Shown here: piece after piece, positions 19,749 to 29,005 of the stretch
How positions within the stretch are numbered: position 1 is the first letter of the stretch
Layout of the letters: every line of letters starts with the position of its first letter
NCBI GenBank assembly: GCA_963751335.1
Contig: CAVVUB010000007.1
Span: forward strand, 186,001-250,000
DNA length: 64,000 nt
DNA from: Bog-473 sp963751335
GTDB lineage: Bacteria; Actinomycetota; Acidimicrobiia; Acidimicrobiales; RAAP-2
Direction: 5' to 3'
Translations under genes and position numbers: made by a program
The notes under the pieces: model-generated
Seen by the model: the letters and a program-made list of their open reading frames with translations, nothing else
Told to the model about the DNA's origin: nothing
The model's database searches: none

Positions 19749-20744
19749 GTGGACGCCGTGACCAGACCGCCGTCCGATCCGGTTGTCGCCCCGCCGGCCC
19801 GCCGCCCCGACTCGGTGCGGCGCACGTCTACGATCCTGATGTTCTGGCCCGACGGTGCCGGCACCGACCTGCACCTCAAGGGGAGGGCCCGCGATCTCCT
19901 CACCCGGGCCGAGGGTGAACCCGAGGTGGTGGGAACCGCCGACCTCTACGTGGTGACGAACCCCTTGCGCGAGGTCGTGAGCATCGAGGCCGACCCGGCT
20001 CCGCTCGGCTTGGACACGTTGGTGGGCTCACGAGCCGGTGGCAACCTCCGTCGCTCCATCGCCGAGGAGCTGCCCGATGAGGTCGCGGCCGGAACCCCGA
20101 TGCACCTGTTACTCGACGACGTGGCCGGGTGCACCCTCATCGCCGGCTTTGTCTTCATCCGATGGATGGACCAGCTGCCGGCCTTCCGAGATCGTATGCA
20201 GAACGGGCCGAAACACCGCATGCAGGACATCTGCTCAGGCTTCCGCCCCGGGTCGGTGGCGCTGTTCCCCGACGGAACACTCTCGGGGAAGCCGCAGAAC
20301 GTGGCCCATCCGTCATCGCTCAATGATCCGGACGATCCCTGGAGTTGGCACGAGCTCGACGACCACCCGGCCATGGCGATGCGGCGTTCGCGACGCATCG
20401 ACGTCTGGGTCGAGGACGACGTGCTGCAGATCGACGCCATGTTCCGCGACAACGCTTGGGACCCCGACGGGCAGGAGTCGGTCGTCCACGAGTACCACAT
20501 GGAGGGCAGCGCGGATCGCTCGAGCGGCTTGTTGCGCGCCGTCACGGCCGAACCCCGCGTCCTGCCCTACAACGAGTGCACCGGGGCCGCACCCAATGCA
20601 TCGTGGATGGAGGGTACGGAGCTGCGCGAGATGCGCACCGCGGTGCTCGAGCGCCTCAAGTCGGTCGACTGCTGCACCCACCTCAACGACGGGCTCCGGT
20701 CGCTGGCCGAGGTGCCCATCCTCGCCCGGTCCCTCCCGGGCTAG
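19749..20744 (+). CDS. DUF2889 domain protein
   Basis: 331 residues, GTG start with GGAGG seven bases upstream. The second half matches the DUF2889 pattern: RRIDVWVEDDVLQIDAMFRD, HEYHMEGSADRSSG, VLPYNECTGAAPNASW and the C-terminal THLNDGLRSLAEVPILA. The DUF is widespread near acyl-CoA and steroid genes but has no assigned activity. Conserved Cys and His residues (YNEC, CCTHLND) could bind metal. The TetR gene starts 18 bases after the stop, so an operon or paired control is likely. Confidence 0.85.
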   Translation: MDAVTRPPSDPVVAPPARRPDSVRRTSTILMFWPDGAGTDLHLKGRARDLLTRAEGEPEVVGTADLYVVTNPLREVVSIEADPAPLGLDTLVGSRAGGNLRRSIAEELPDEVAAGTPMHLLLDDVAGCTLIAGFVFIRWMDQLPAFRDRMQNGPKHRMQDICSGFRPGSVALFPDGTLSGKPQNVAHPSSLNDPDDPWSWHELDDHPAMAMRRSRRIDVWVEDDVLQIDAMFRDNAWDPDGQESVVHEYHMEGSADRSSGLLRAVTAEPRVLPYNECTGAAPNASWMEGTELREMRTAVLERLKSVDCCTHLNDGLRSLAEVPILARSLPG

Positions 20745-20762
20745 AACGTCCTGAGCATCTGC

Positions 20763-21416
20763 ATGCCCCCGACACTGAACGGGATGGACACGTCGGCCGT
20801 CAAGGCGGGACGACCCCGTCGATTCAAGTCGGCGGACGAGCTGCGCCTCCTCCTCGATGCCGCTCTGTTGGTGATGGAACGCAACGGCTACGCCGATGCC
20901 GCGGTGGCCGACATCTTGCGCGAGGCCGACCTCTCCACTCGCTCGTTCTACCGACACTTCGAGTCCAAGGATCAGCTCTTGTGTGCGCTCTGCCGCCGCG
21001 AGGCGGAAGGCGCTTCGGCCCGGCTGACGGCCAAGGTGGGCGCGGCGGGAGATCCGCGGGCAGCGCTCGACGCCTGGATCGACGAGATTCTCTCCTTCGG
21101 CCATCATCGGGCTAAAGCGGTCCGGGTGTCCGTCTTGAGCTCGCCCGGGGCGATGAAGGCGGAGGGCTACGCCGAGGAGACGAAGTACGCCACCCGCCTG
21201 CTGATGGCGCCGCTGGAACGGCTGCTGGCCGACGGCGTCGCCGACGGATCGTTCCCACTGGCCGATCCGGTGGGCGATGCGCCACTCATCCAATCGGTGG
21301 CCTGGGCGGCGGCCGGGCTCAGCCCGACGCACGAGCGCGCCATGACACGCGCCGAGACGTCGCGCCGGGTGCGCTCCTTCTGCGAGCGGGCGTTGGGGGC
21401 TACGCCTTCTCGGTGA
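20763..21416 (+). CDS. TetR family transcriptional regulator
   Basis: 217 residues. The N-terminal helix-turn-helix reads AAVADILREADLSTRSFYRHFESKD, the standard TetR pattern. The C-terminal ligand-binding part shows no clear relation to a characterised regulator. It probably controls the DUF2889 gene or the nearby acyl-CoA genes. The start may instead be ATG 20784. Its end overlaps the convergent MBL-fold gene by 17 bases. Confidence 0.88.
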   Translation: MPPTLNGMDTSAVKAGRPRRFKSADELRLLLDAALLVMERNGYADAAVADILREADLSTRSFYRHFESKDQLLCALCRREAEGASARLTAKVGAAGDPRAALDAWIDEILSFGHHRAKAVRVSVLSSPGAMKAEGYAEETKYATRLLMAPLERLLADGVADGSFPLADPVGDAPLIQSVAWAAAGLSPTHERAMTRAETSRRVRSFCERALGATPSR

Positions 21417-22470
21417 GGTACCAGAGGGCGGGCTCGCCCTCTTCGACCCTGATCAACCCGTCGAGTTCCAGGACGCGTAGGTGCGATACCGCCTCACCGA
21501 CGGCGGCCCGGCGCATGAACCCTGCGATGTCGTCCCACGAGCGCGACCACTTCATGTGCGCCGCGATGTCCCATGCGGTATGGGGACCGTCGCGCAAAAT
21601 CGCAATGACCTCGTTGAAGCGGTCCCGGTGGTGCTGGCGCAGCTCTTCCAGCCGGCGGCGCAGGTCGGCGAACCGGTACTCGTGCGCCGGTAGGACCTCC
21701 TCCACCTCGTAGGGCTCGAGCTTGTCGAGCGATTCGAGGTACTGGCCCAGCGGGTTGGCCCCGGCCTGCGGGTGGTAGGGGATGTTCGGTGTGATGCGGG
21801 GGAGGACGTGGTCCCCCGAGAGCATGAGCTGGCGCCGCCCCTCGTAGAAGCACAGATGCCCGGGCGAATGGCCAGGGGTCCAAATGGCGGTCAGGTCCCA
21901 GCCCGGTACTTCGGGCTTCTGCCCGTCCTCGAGGAGCACGTCGGGCACGACCGGGTCGACCAGCGGTCGCATCGGCATGGAGGCATTCCGGAGGGACTCG
22001 AGCTCCTCGCCGGGCGCCCCCATGCGGCGCAGGGCGGCGGCCACCCGCTCGAGGAGGTCGTCGGGCTCGTCGTAGCGGTCGTGGATCAGCTCGGCATCGG
22101 CCGGATGCAGTGAGATCCAAGCGCCCGAGGCGTCCCGGATGCGGCCGGCCAGCCCGTAGTGGTCGGGGTGGATGTGGGTGACCATCACTCCCTGGACCTC
22201 AGACACCTCGCAGCCCGCCACCTTCATGCCCGCAGTCAGCGCGCCAAAGGCGTCATCGGTGTTCCAGCCCGCATCGACGAGGTAGGGGCCGCGGTCGGTC
22301 TCGAAGAGGTACACCAGGACGTAGCGCAGCGAATTCTGGGGCAGGGGAACCGGGATGCTCCACAAGCCGGGTTGGACCTTCTCCACCTCGGGAAAGGGGT
22401 CGTTCGCGGCAGCCGCGCCTCGCGCGTGGCCGTTCGTGTGGGTCGGTGTGTGTTTGTGCGTCGAGGTCAT
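21400..22470 (-). CDS. MBL-fold metallo-hydrolase with C-terminal winged-helix-like domain
   Basis: 356 residues. The metal-binding motif THIHPDHYG (H-x-H-x-D-H) and the later GHSPGHLCF and SGDHVLP blocks identify the metallo-beta-lactamase fold. The last 100 residues (AHEYRFADLRRRLEELRQHH onwards) form the C-terminal extension seen in LACTB2-like hydrolases. The His-rich N terminus (THKHTPTHTNGHARG) is unusual. Likely a cytoplasmic hydrolase of a thioester or another ester. Confidence 0.88.
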   Translation of the reverse strand: MTSTHKHTPTHTNGHARGAAAANDPFPEVEKVQPGLWSIPVPLPQNSLRYVLVYLFETDRGPYLVDAGWNTDDAFGALTAGMKVAGCEVSEVQGVMVTHIHPDHYGLAGRIRDASGAWISLHPADAELIHDRYDEPDDLLERVAAALRRMGAPGEELESLRNASMPMRPLVDPVVPDVLLEDGQKPEVPGWDLTAIWTPGHSPGHLCFYEGRRQLMLSGDHVLPRITPNIPYHPQAGANPLGQYLESLDKLEPYEVEEVLPAHEYRFADLRRRLEELRQHHRDRFNEVIAILRDGPHTAWDIAAHMKWSRSWDDIAGFMRRAAVGEAVSHLRVLELDGLIRVEEGEPALWYLTEKA

Positions 22471-22839
22471 GTCTCACCCTTCGGCTCGCCGGGTCGCCCC
22501 GGCACCCGTTCAGCGATCATGTCCGCACGATCTCGTCGGTCGTCCAGCGATCGTCCACGCCCGAGCGTAAAGGACGGAGCCTGCTTTCCGCCCATCGGCA
22601 ACGATGAGCTCGTCTCCCCGGACGGGAGTGAAACCGGCGTCGACCTGGGATAACGCGGACTCAGCGATCTGAAGGGTTGCTCAGGTGGCGCTGGATGGGT
22701 GCAGGCGACGACCCGTCTCGGGGGCTGGTGCGCGGCAACGTCCCGCTCGTCACATCGGGGAGTTGCACCATTGGTGCGCTCCGTGACGCCGGTGGCCTGG
22801 GTTGAGGAGCCAGAAATTCCGGGCTCAAACCTTGTCCTC
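22471..22839. other. Intergenic, no gene seen
   Basis: Lies between the divergent MBL gene and the SRPBCC/MerR pair. Frames across it are low-complexity. It contains the imperfect palindrome around TTGCACCATTGGTGC (near 22765-22780). The promoter at its right end is listed separately. Confidence 0.45.
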
Positions 22840-22877
22840 TTGACTCTCCCGCGACGGGAGGCATGAAAATCTCTCCC
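22840..22877 (+). promoter_or_regulatory. MerR-type promoter and operator
   Basis: TTGACT (22840-22845) and GAAAAT (22865-22870) are separated by 19 bp, the over-long spacer typical of MerR-activated promoters. Within the spacer lies the perfect inverted repeat CTCCCG-CGA-CGGGAG (22846-22860), where a MerR dimer would bind. The expected transcription start (about 22877-22878) coincides with the ATG of the next gene. The MerR gene itself is the second gene downstream. Confidence 0.65.
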
Positions 22878-23282
22878 ATGGGATCAATCACCAAGACCGT
22901 CGACGTCAGGTCCAGCACCGCCGAGGTATGGAACGCCCTCCGTGATTTCGGCGCACTCCACGAACGCCTGGTGCCTGGCTTCGTCGTGGACGCCCGGCTC
23001 GTGGGCCGGGACCGAATCATCACGTTTGCCTCCGGCACGGTGGCGACCGAGCGGCTGGTGAGTACCGATACCACTCGGCATCGGCTCGTGTATGCCGTCG
23101 TCGAAGGCGGATTGCCCTTCGAGCATCACCAGTCGAGCGTCGAACTCGTCGAGTCTGACCTCGAGGGAGACGGGTGTCGGATCGTGTGGACGACCGATCT
23201 CCTGCCCGACAAATTCGATACAGCGGTGGACGGCTTCATGAACGATGGGGCAGCTGCCATGGCCCGCGCCTTTGGCACCTGA
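22878..23282 (+). CDS. SRPBCC (polyketide cyclase/Bet v1-like) family protein
   Basis: 134 residues with the SRPBCC pattern: STAEVWNALRDFGALHERLVPG at the start, a central HRLVYAVVEGGLPFEHHQSSVE and a C-terminal helix GFMNDGAAAMARAF. These proteins bind hydrophobic ligands. ATG 22878 is preferred over ATG 22863 because the latter lies inside the predicted -10 region; the transcript would then be leaderless. It precedes the MerR gene by five bases, so one operon is likely. Confidence 0.78.
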   Translation: MGSITKTVDVRSSTAEVWNALRDFGALHERLVPGFVVDARLVGRDRIITFASGTVATERLVSTDTTRHRLVYAVVEGGLPFEHHQSSVELVESDLEGDGCRIVWTTDLLPDKFDTAVDGFMNDGAAAMARAFGT

Positions 23283-23287
23283 CCGGC

Positions 23288-24073
23288 ATGGGCACGCTGG
23301 TCGCCATCGGCGACTTCTCAAAGATGACCTACCTGAGTATCAAGGCCCTGCGGCACTACCACGACGTCGGTTTGCTGGAGCCGGCCGACATCGATGCTTC
23401 TACGGGATACCGGCGCTATTCGACCAGCCAGGTGCCGGTGGCGCAGGCCATTCGTCGGTTCCGCGATCTCGACATGCCACTCGATGACATCCGTCTCGTC
23501 ATCACTGCGCCCGATCCAGCCACTGGCAACCAGGCTCTTCTCCGTCACCTCGAACGGATGCAGCGCGAGCTGGAGCAGACGCAACGTACGGTGACCTCGC
23601 TGCAAGAAGTCCTGAGCGGCCAACTGGACGCGGCCGGTCAGGTCGAAATCAGACACCTCGCCTCCGTCCACGTCTTGACCGAATCAGGGCGGGTGGGCTT
23701 CGAAGAGTGCTCGGAATGGTTGTCGGACACATTGCGGCGCCTGCACCTCGAGGCGAGTCGCTCACGTCTGACGGTGTCGGGGCCGGACGGGGCCCTGTAC
23801 ACCGACGAATTCTTCGAAGCTGGTCCCGGTGAGGTGACGGCCTTCGTCCCGGTCGCCGGTGGCGCAGGCGGCGCGGTGACGACGCTGCCTTCGTGCACGA
23901 TGGCGGTCCTCGCGCACGAAGGGGCCTTCGAGAACCTCGATAGGACCTATGGAGCACTCGGGAGCATCGTCGCCGAACGAGGGATCGCAGGCGCTGGGCC
24001 GATCCGCGAGCATTACGTCGCCGAGTCGCGCACCGAGGTCTACTGGCCCGTCGCCACCGCCGACGCCGGTTAG
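23288..24073 (+). CDS. MerR family regulator with GyrI-like effector domain
   Basis: 261 residues. The N-terminal winged helix reads FSKMTYLSIKALRHYHDVGLL and TGYRRYS. A dimerisation helix (HLERMQRELEQTQRTVTSLQ) and a BmrR/GyrI-like C-terminal ligand domain follow. Such regulators respond to hydrophobic drugs or metabolites. It follows the SRPBCC gene by five bases and probably controls both through the MerR-type promoter at 22840. ATG 23288 aligns with the family N terminus. Confidence 0.9.
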   Translation: MGTLVAIGDFSKMTYLSIKALRHYHDVGLLEPADIDASTGYRRYSTSQVPVAQAIRRFRDLDMPLDDIRLVITAPDPATGNQALLRHLERMQRELEQTQRTVTSLQEVLSGQLDAAGQVEIRHLASVHVLTESGRVGFEECSEWLSDTLRRLHLEASRSRLTVSGPDGALYTDEFFEAGPGEVTAFVPVAGGAGGAVTTLPSCTMAVLAHEGAFENLDRTYGALGSIVAERGIAGAGPIREHYVAESRTEVYWPVATADAG

Positions 24074-24970
24074 TCAGGCACTCACGACATCCACCAAGCC
24101 CCAGGCCAGCGCGGTCTCGGCGTCGATGGCTTGCCCGGACAATCCGAGCCAGGCCGTCCGCTGACGGCCGATGCGCAGCGGCAGGCTGACCGTCCCTCCC
24201 GCCCCGGGCACCAGGCCCAGACCGATCTCGGGCAGCGCGATCTGTGTGTCGGCCGACGCGACCACCTTGTCGGTGAAGGCCGCCAGCTCGATGCCGGATC
24301 CAAACGTCGTGCCATGGATATACGCCGTCGTCGGTTGCGACAGGCGCGCCAGCACGCGGGCCACGCTGCGTTCGAGCCGGATCAGGTGGGCCGAAGCCGG
24401 ATCGGACCGGGAGCCGAACTCGTTCAAGTCTCCTCCCGCGCAGAAGGCACGACCTTCACCGCGCACCTCGACACCCGTGATACCGGCGTCGGCGGCCGCC
24501 ACCGTGAACGCCTCGACCAGCTCGTCGCGCATACGGGTGTCGAGCGCGTTCAAGCGGTTCGGCCGAGTCAGGGTGACGACGAGCGTGTCCTGGTCTCGCT
24601 CGATCCGGACCCGAGAAGCGTCATCGCCCTCGAGACCGGCCGGCGCCCGGGCGGCCCTCCAGGCCTCGAACTCGGGTCCCGACTGCAGCACCGAGTAGGC
24701 GGACGATTCGGCCACCAGTCCGTCGTCGATCGTCCTGCGCTCCTGACCTCGGAGAAGTAGGGCCAAGGTCGTGGCCGCGATGGGGTGTGCTTCGAGGTTC
24801 GCCGCAATGACCTCGAGAACCGGGTCTCCCTCGGGAATCAGGGTGTCGCACAGCCGCGTCCAGGGTTCTTCCGGCTCATCACGGATGACCCCCACGACGA
24901 CAAAGGGCAAGCTGGTGAAGCGCTCGATGGTCTCCTCGCTGGGCACCGGCCGCGCGTCGCCGAGGTCCAC
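24074..24970 (-). CDS. Enoyl-CoA hydratase/isomerase with N-terminal extension
   Basis: 298 residues from GTG 24970. The C-terminal two thirds are crotonase: LTRPNRLNALDTRMRDELVE, AFCAGGDLNEFG, HGTTFGSGIELAAF and LPEIGLGLVPGAGGTVSLP. The N-terminal 100 residues are an extension seen in some actinobacterial crotonases next to CoA-transferases. Protein-like sequence (LDILSADALLDELDRPVPSE) continues upstream of the GTG to about 25050 with no ATG, GTG or TTG, so the true start may be a CTG or lost by an indel. It diverges from the CaiB-type gene. Confidence 0.8.
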   Translation of the reverse strand: MDLGDARPVPSEETIERFTSLPFVVVGVIRDEPEEPWTRLCDTLIPEGDPVLEVIAANLEAHPIAATTLALLLRGQERRTIDDGLVAESSAYSVLQSGPEFEAWRAARAPAGLEGDDASRVRIERDQDTLVVTLTRPNRLNALDTRMRDELVEAFTVAAADAGITGVEVRGEGRAFCAGGDLNEFGSRSDPASAHLIRLERSVARVLARLSQPTTAYIHGTTFGSGIELAAFTDKVVASADTQIALPEIGLGLVPGAGGTVSLPLRIGRQRTAWLGLSGQAIDAETALAWGLVDVVSA

Positions 24971-25073
24971 CAGCGCCGCCCCACTGCGCTCGGACGGGAC
25001 CGGTCGGTCCAGTTCGTCGAGGAGAGCGTCAGCACTGAGGATGTCCAGAATCGCCAGACGTTACCCTGCGCTC

Positions 25074-26255
25074 ATGCCGGACCCGACCGTCGAGCGCTGG
25101 GCAGCGAGCGGCCTGATGACGCTCACCGGGTCCGTGGACCGCCCCCTCGGACCGCCCTCCGGACTGATGGAACGTCTCGATCAGATCGCCTCGTCGTTCC
25201 CGGGACTTGATGCGCCGGCTCTCCTGGGCGAGCGCGCCGCGCTCATGGGTCTCTGGCGTCGTGGCTCGACCAGCTGCGGTGGAAGTTGCCGCCTCATGCG
25301 AAGCTCGGAAGGCTGGGTCGCGGTCTCCTTGCCACGAGAGGAGGATCGCGACCTCGTGCCCGCCTGGCTCGAGCTGTCCTCGCCCCCGACGACGGAGCCG
25401 GCGGCGTGGTCGGCCGTCGGAAAAGCGTTCGCCGAGCGCGACGGGTCTGCGCTGCTCGAGCGGGCCGCACTGCTGGGGCTCCCCGTCGCCCGGGTGGGTG
25501 AGATGAGCGCTCCGGGCCTCATGGCCTCGCGCCTCGGGGATGCTCCGCCGCTCTCTGGCCCTGAGGATCTCCTGGTCGTCGACCTGTCCTCCCTTTGGGC
25601 CGGACCTCTCTGCGGTGACCTGTTGGCCCGAGCCGGCGCGCGGGTCGTCAAGGTGGAGTCCACGTCCCGGCCCGACGGTGCCCGCCGAGGTCCGGCTTCC
25701 TTCTTCGACCTGCTCAACGGAGCCAAGCGATCGGTAGCCCTCGACTTCGACGATCCGAGCCAACGCGCGCACCTCGGTCGTCTCGTCCACTCGGCCGATG
25801 TCGTGATCGAAGCGAGCCGGCCCCGGGCCCTCGAACAGCTCGGCATCGTGGCGGCAGACGTGGTGGCGAGCGGACCGCGCCTCTGGGTCTCCATCACCGC
25901 CTACGGACGCCAAGGCGCGTCCGGGACCCGCGTCGGGTTCGGCGACGACGCGGCGGCGGCCGGCGGACTCGTCGCCTGGTCCGACGAGTCACCCAACTTC
26001 TGCAGCGATGCCATCGGCGACCCCCTCACCGGTCTGACCGCGGGCGCCCGCGTCCTCCAGGCCCTCCGAGACGGTGGTCGCTGGCTGCTCGACGTGGCCA
26101 TGGCGGGCGTCGCCGCCTCGTTCGCCGGTCCGACGCTTCCGGTCCCCGACGAATTGGTACCCGCTCCACCTTCGGCGCGGCGGCCCGTGAGCACCGCACC
26201 GGCGTTCGGCTCCGACACGGCGGCGGTCCTGGCCGAACTGAGGAATGACGGCTGA
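25074..26255 (+). CDS. CaiB/BaiF (family III) CoA-transferase, short form
   Basis: 393 residues from ATG 25074. The family III signature is in the second half: LLVVDLSSLWAGPLCGDLLARAGARVVKVES, then LLNGAKRSVALDF and ADVVIEASRPRALEQLGI. The N-terminal 170 residues are atypical, and the C terminus ends earlier than in 400-residue full-length homologues relative to the signature. It could be one subunit or half of a larger enzyme. Transfers CoA between carboxylates. Works beside the divergent crotonase gene. Confidence 0.82.
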   Translation: MPDPTVERWAASGLMTLTGSVDRPLGPPSGLMERLDQIASSFPGLDAPALLGERAALMGLWRRGSTSCGGSCRLMRSSEGWVAVSLPREEDRDLVPAWLELSSPPTTEPAAWSAVGKAFAERDGSALLERAALLGLPVARVGEMSAPGLMASRLGDAPPLSGPEDLLVVDLSSLWAGPLCGDLLARAGARVVKVESTSRPDGARRGPASFFDLLNGAKRSVALDFDDPSQRAHLGRLVHSADVVIEASRPRALEQLGIVAADVVASGPRLWVSITAYGRQGASGTRVGFGDDAAAAGGLVAWSDESPNFCSDAIGDPLTGLTAGARVLQALRDGGRWLLDVAMAGVAASFAGPTLPVPDELVPAPPSARRPVSTAPAFGSDTAAVLAELRNDG

Positions 26256-26291
26256 ACCTCCCACTATGCGGCAAAGGAACTCCTTCTGATT

Positions 26292-26317
26292 GAATCGTCC
26301 CCGCTACGGGGCGATTC
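26292..26317 (+). terminator. Hairpin between the two CoA-transferase genes
   Basis: GAATCG-T-CCCCG, loop CTA, then CGGGG-CGATTC: an 11-bp stem with a one-base bulge, 37 bases after the first CoA-transferase stop. No T-run follows, so it may be a weak terminator or an RNA-protecting hairpin. Confidence 0.45.
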
Positions 26318-26351
26318 GCGTCACCCCACGACACGCACGGGAGGAACGGCG

Positions 26352-27578
26352 TTGGCTGACATCATGGAAGGGGTCCGCATCCTGGAGGTGGCGGAGCACA
26401 CGTTTGTCCCCGCCGCGTCGGCCATCCTGGCCGACTGGGGTGCCGAAGTGATCAAGATCGAGCACCCAGAGCGGGGTGACGCCATGCGGGGGCTGGCCTC
26501 GAGCGGCGTGATGCCTTCCATGGGCAACGTGCACGTGTTGCTCGAGCACTCCAACCGCGGGAAGAAGAGCATCGGCATCGACGTCAATACCGAGCAGGGC
26601 CGCGAACTCATCTACCGCCTGGCTGCCACCTGCGACGTGTTCCTCACGAACAAGCTCCCCGAGATCCGCAAGAAGTTGAAGATCGAGCTCGATGACATCC
26701 GCGCCCACAACCCGAACATCATCTACGTCGCCGGGACCGGGGCAGGCGAACGAGGGCCCGATGCCAACAAGGGCGGCTACGACTTCCTGAGCTACTGGTG
26801 TCGCGCCGGGAGCGCCATGGGGACGACGCCGACCGACGTCGAATACATGTGTGGGCAGCCTGGCCCGGGCTACGGCGATTCCATCGGTGGCATGACCATC
26901 GCCGGCGGAATTCTGGGGGCGCTCTTCCACCGCGAACGCACCGGAGAGGCACTGCCGGTCGACGTCTCCTTGCTCGGGGTCGGCATGTGGGCCATGAGCC
27001 CGGCCATCGCGCTCTCCCTTCAGCTGAACATGCCCTGGCGTCCCGGCCCGAGCAGCGGCGGCGGCGCTGGACCCGCGAACCCTCTCGTCGGCACCTATTT
27101 CACACAGGACGGGAAGGCCCTCGCCTTCACGTGCCTCCAGGGCTTCAAATACTGGCCGGGGGCCTGCCGGGCCATCGGCCGCGAGGACCTGATCGACGAC
27201 GAGCGCTTCAACTCGCACGAGCAGTTGGCCGCCAATGCCAAAGAAGCCCGCTCCATCCTGACCGAGGTCTTCAAGTCGGCCCCGTTGGCCGAGTGGCGGG
27301 TTCGCCTCGACTCCTTCGACGGGCAGTGGGCCGTGGCCCAGGACACCATGGAGGTCGTCGACGACCCGATGGTCGCAGCCAACGGCTATCTGGGGGACAC
27401 GGTCAGCGCAGAGGGTGTGCCATTCCAACTGGTGACGACACCCGTCCAGTTTTCCGGCGTCCCGGCCACACCCAAGCGTGCGCCCGAGTTCAACGAGCAC
27501 TGCGAGGAGATCCTGGGCAGCATCGATTGCGGCACAGACGAGATGCTCGAGCTCAAGGTGGCGGGGGTCGTCGCGTAA
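26352..27578 (+). CDS. CaiB/BaiF (family III) CoA-transferase
   Basis: 408 residues, full length. The family pattern is clear: GVRILEVAEHTFVPAASAILADWGAEVIKIEHP near the start, NRGKKSIGIDV, and GEALPVDVSLLGVGMWAM, where the conserved catalytic Asp sits near residue 210. TTG 26352 is preceded by GGAGGAACGG. The enzyme moves CoA from one carboxylic acid to another, allowing activation without ATP. Its 3' end overlaps the convergent traG-like gene by 26 bases. Confidence 0.92.
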   Translation: MADIMEGVRILEVAEHTFVPAASAILADWGAEVIKIEHPERGDAMRGLASSGVMPSMGNVHVLLEHSNRGKKSIGIDVNTEQGRELIYRLAATCDVFLTNKLPEIRKKLKIELDDIRAHNPNIIYVAGTGAGERGPDANKGGYDFLSYWCRAGSAMGTTPTDVEYMCGQPGPGYGDSIGGMTIAGGILGALFHRERTGEALPVDVSLLGVGMWAMSPAIALSLQLNMPWRPGPSSGGGAGPANPLVGTYFTQDGKALAFTCLQGFKYWPGACRAIGREDLIDDERFNSHEQLAANAKEARSILTEVFKSAPLAEWRVRLDSFDGQWAVAQDTMEVVDDPMVAANGYLGDTVSAEGVPFQLVTTPVQFSGVPATPKRAPEFNEHCEEILGSIDCGTDEMLELKVAGVVA

Positions 27579-29005
27579 CTCGTCGGACCGGGCGGGTCCG
27601 TGCCCCGACCCACCATGGCTCGAGGTGCAGCCGGGCCGGTGGCAGGGTCCCGTAGACGAGCACCGCCTGCCCACGGCGGAGGCAGCGCAGCTCTTCGGGC
27701 GCCAGGAGGCGCCGCGGCGCCGTGGTCGAGGTGGTCGAACGGGCCCCACGGGGATCGCGGGTCACCGAGGGCAGGGTCACCTCCTCGTCCCCTACCAGCC
27801 GGCTGGCGTACTCGAGGGTGTCGGGGTCGGCGATGCCCGGGAGGAACAGCTTGGCCCGGTGGTTGTTCAGTACCGTTGGTGCCCGCGCGCCGTACCGACC
27901 TTTGACCTGGGCCAGGTCCTGCCAGATCGTCACCAGCTGGATCCCGTGCGACGCGCAGGTCGCGGCCAGACCGTCGAGCTCGGGGAGGGGCGCGATGTGC
28001 GCCGCCTCGTCGAGCACCACGAGCAGCGGCGGGTCGAGTGGCCGCCCGCTTCGGGTGGCCTGCCCGAAAGCCGTGGCGAGCACTTGCTGGGTGAGCGCGC
28101 TCGAAGTAGCCCCGCAATCGTCGCTGATCATGGGCGGGCGCACACAGGTACAGCGTGTGACTCCCGTCGAGCAGGTGGGCCGGCTCGAAAGGTGGCGCCA
28201 CCGTCGACTCCCAAGCCTGGGCAAATGGAGCCAGCACCGTTTCAGCCGTGGTGCTCACCGAACTTCGTGTGCGCTCGTCCCGACACCACGAGGCCTGAGC
28301 CGCGGCAAGTGCCTCGGCCGGCCCGTCCCGCTCGAGGATGTCGGCCACCTCGGTCACCTCCTGGGTGTCCACCCAGCGCACGACATCGGCCATGGTGCGG
28401 CGATCGTGCGCCGCGGCCAGCAGCAGGGGTGCGAGGAACTTGGCTGCCGTGGCGTACCAGAACTCCCCGTCAGCGCTCGTCCCGTCCGCCCGAGCCGTTT
28501 CGCAGAGATCGGTGGCCACCCGACCGGCCTGGCGCCAATCGGCGCATTCCGTCAAGGGCGACCACGTGCTCGCCGGATAACCGGTGCTCTGCGTGGGGTC
28601 GATGCACCACACCTGACCTCGGTGCGACCGAGAGATTCTCGTGTCCCGCAGGAGATCTCCCTTGACGCTCGTTGCCAGAACGGGGCCGGGCCAATCCAAA
28701 ATGGCCGGAACGGCCAAACAGCTCGTCTTTCCGCTCTGGGTGGGGCCGACGACCACCACCGACTGCCCAGGTTCGGCCGCCAGGGTCGCGGCGAAGAGTC
28801 GTCCCGGCAATCGTCCGAGCGCGAGGCGCCCCGTGGCGGGAGCGTCGGTTGGAACCATCAAGGTCCGGAGGTCGCGACGACGGGCCCATCGGGCGCCGCG
28901 GCGCCGCGGCGCTGCCGCCGGGCGGCGGCCGCCCTGATGGAAAGACGCGCCCGCCACCAGAGCACCGCCCAGGCCCGCCGCAAGCACGACGGACTCGAGA
29001 TTCAC
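27553..29005 (-). CDS. Type IV coupling protein, TraG/TraD/VirD4-like, one-base frameshift
   Basis: About 483 residues after correction. One N-terminal membrane segment (VVLAAGLGGALVAGASF), Walker A GPTQSGKTS, and Walker B LLVVLDEAAHIAPLPEL with the TraM-recognition-type block LVTIWQDLAQVKGRYG. Coupling proteins deliver DNA-protein complexes to a conjugation channel at the membrane. The sequence changes frame near 28105 (RLRGYF then SALTQQVLATAF), consistent with one extra base. GTG 29005 overlaps the virB4-like TGA as GTGA, so the two were translated together. Confidence 0.85.

Noticed and set aside
26352..27655. Long alternative frames over the second CoA-transferase and many long frames on the strand opposite GC-rich genes
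   Set aside because: They have Arg/Ala/Gly/Pro-rich composition typical of shadow frames in high-GC DNA and show no family motifs.
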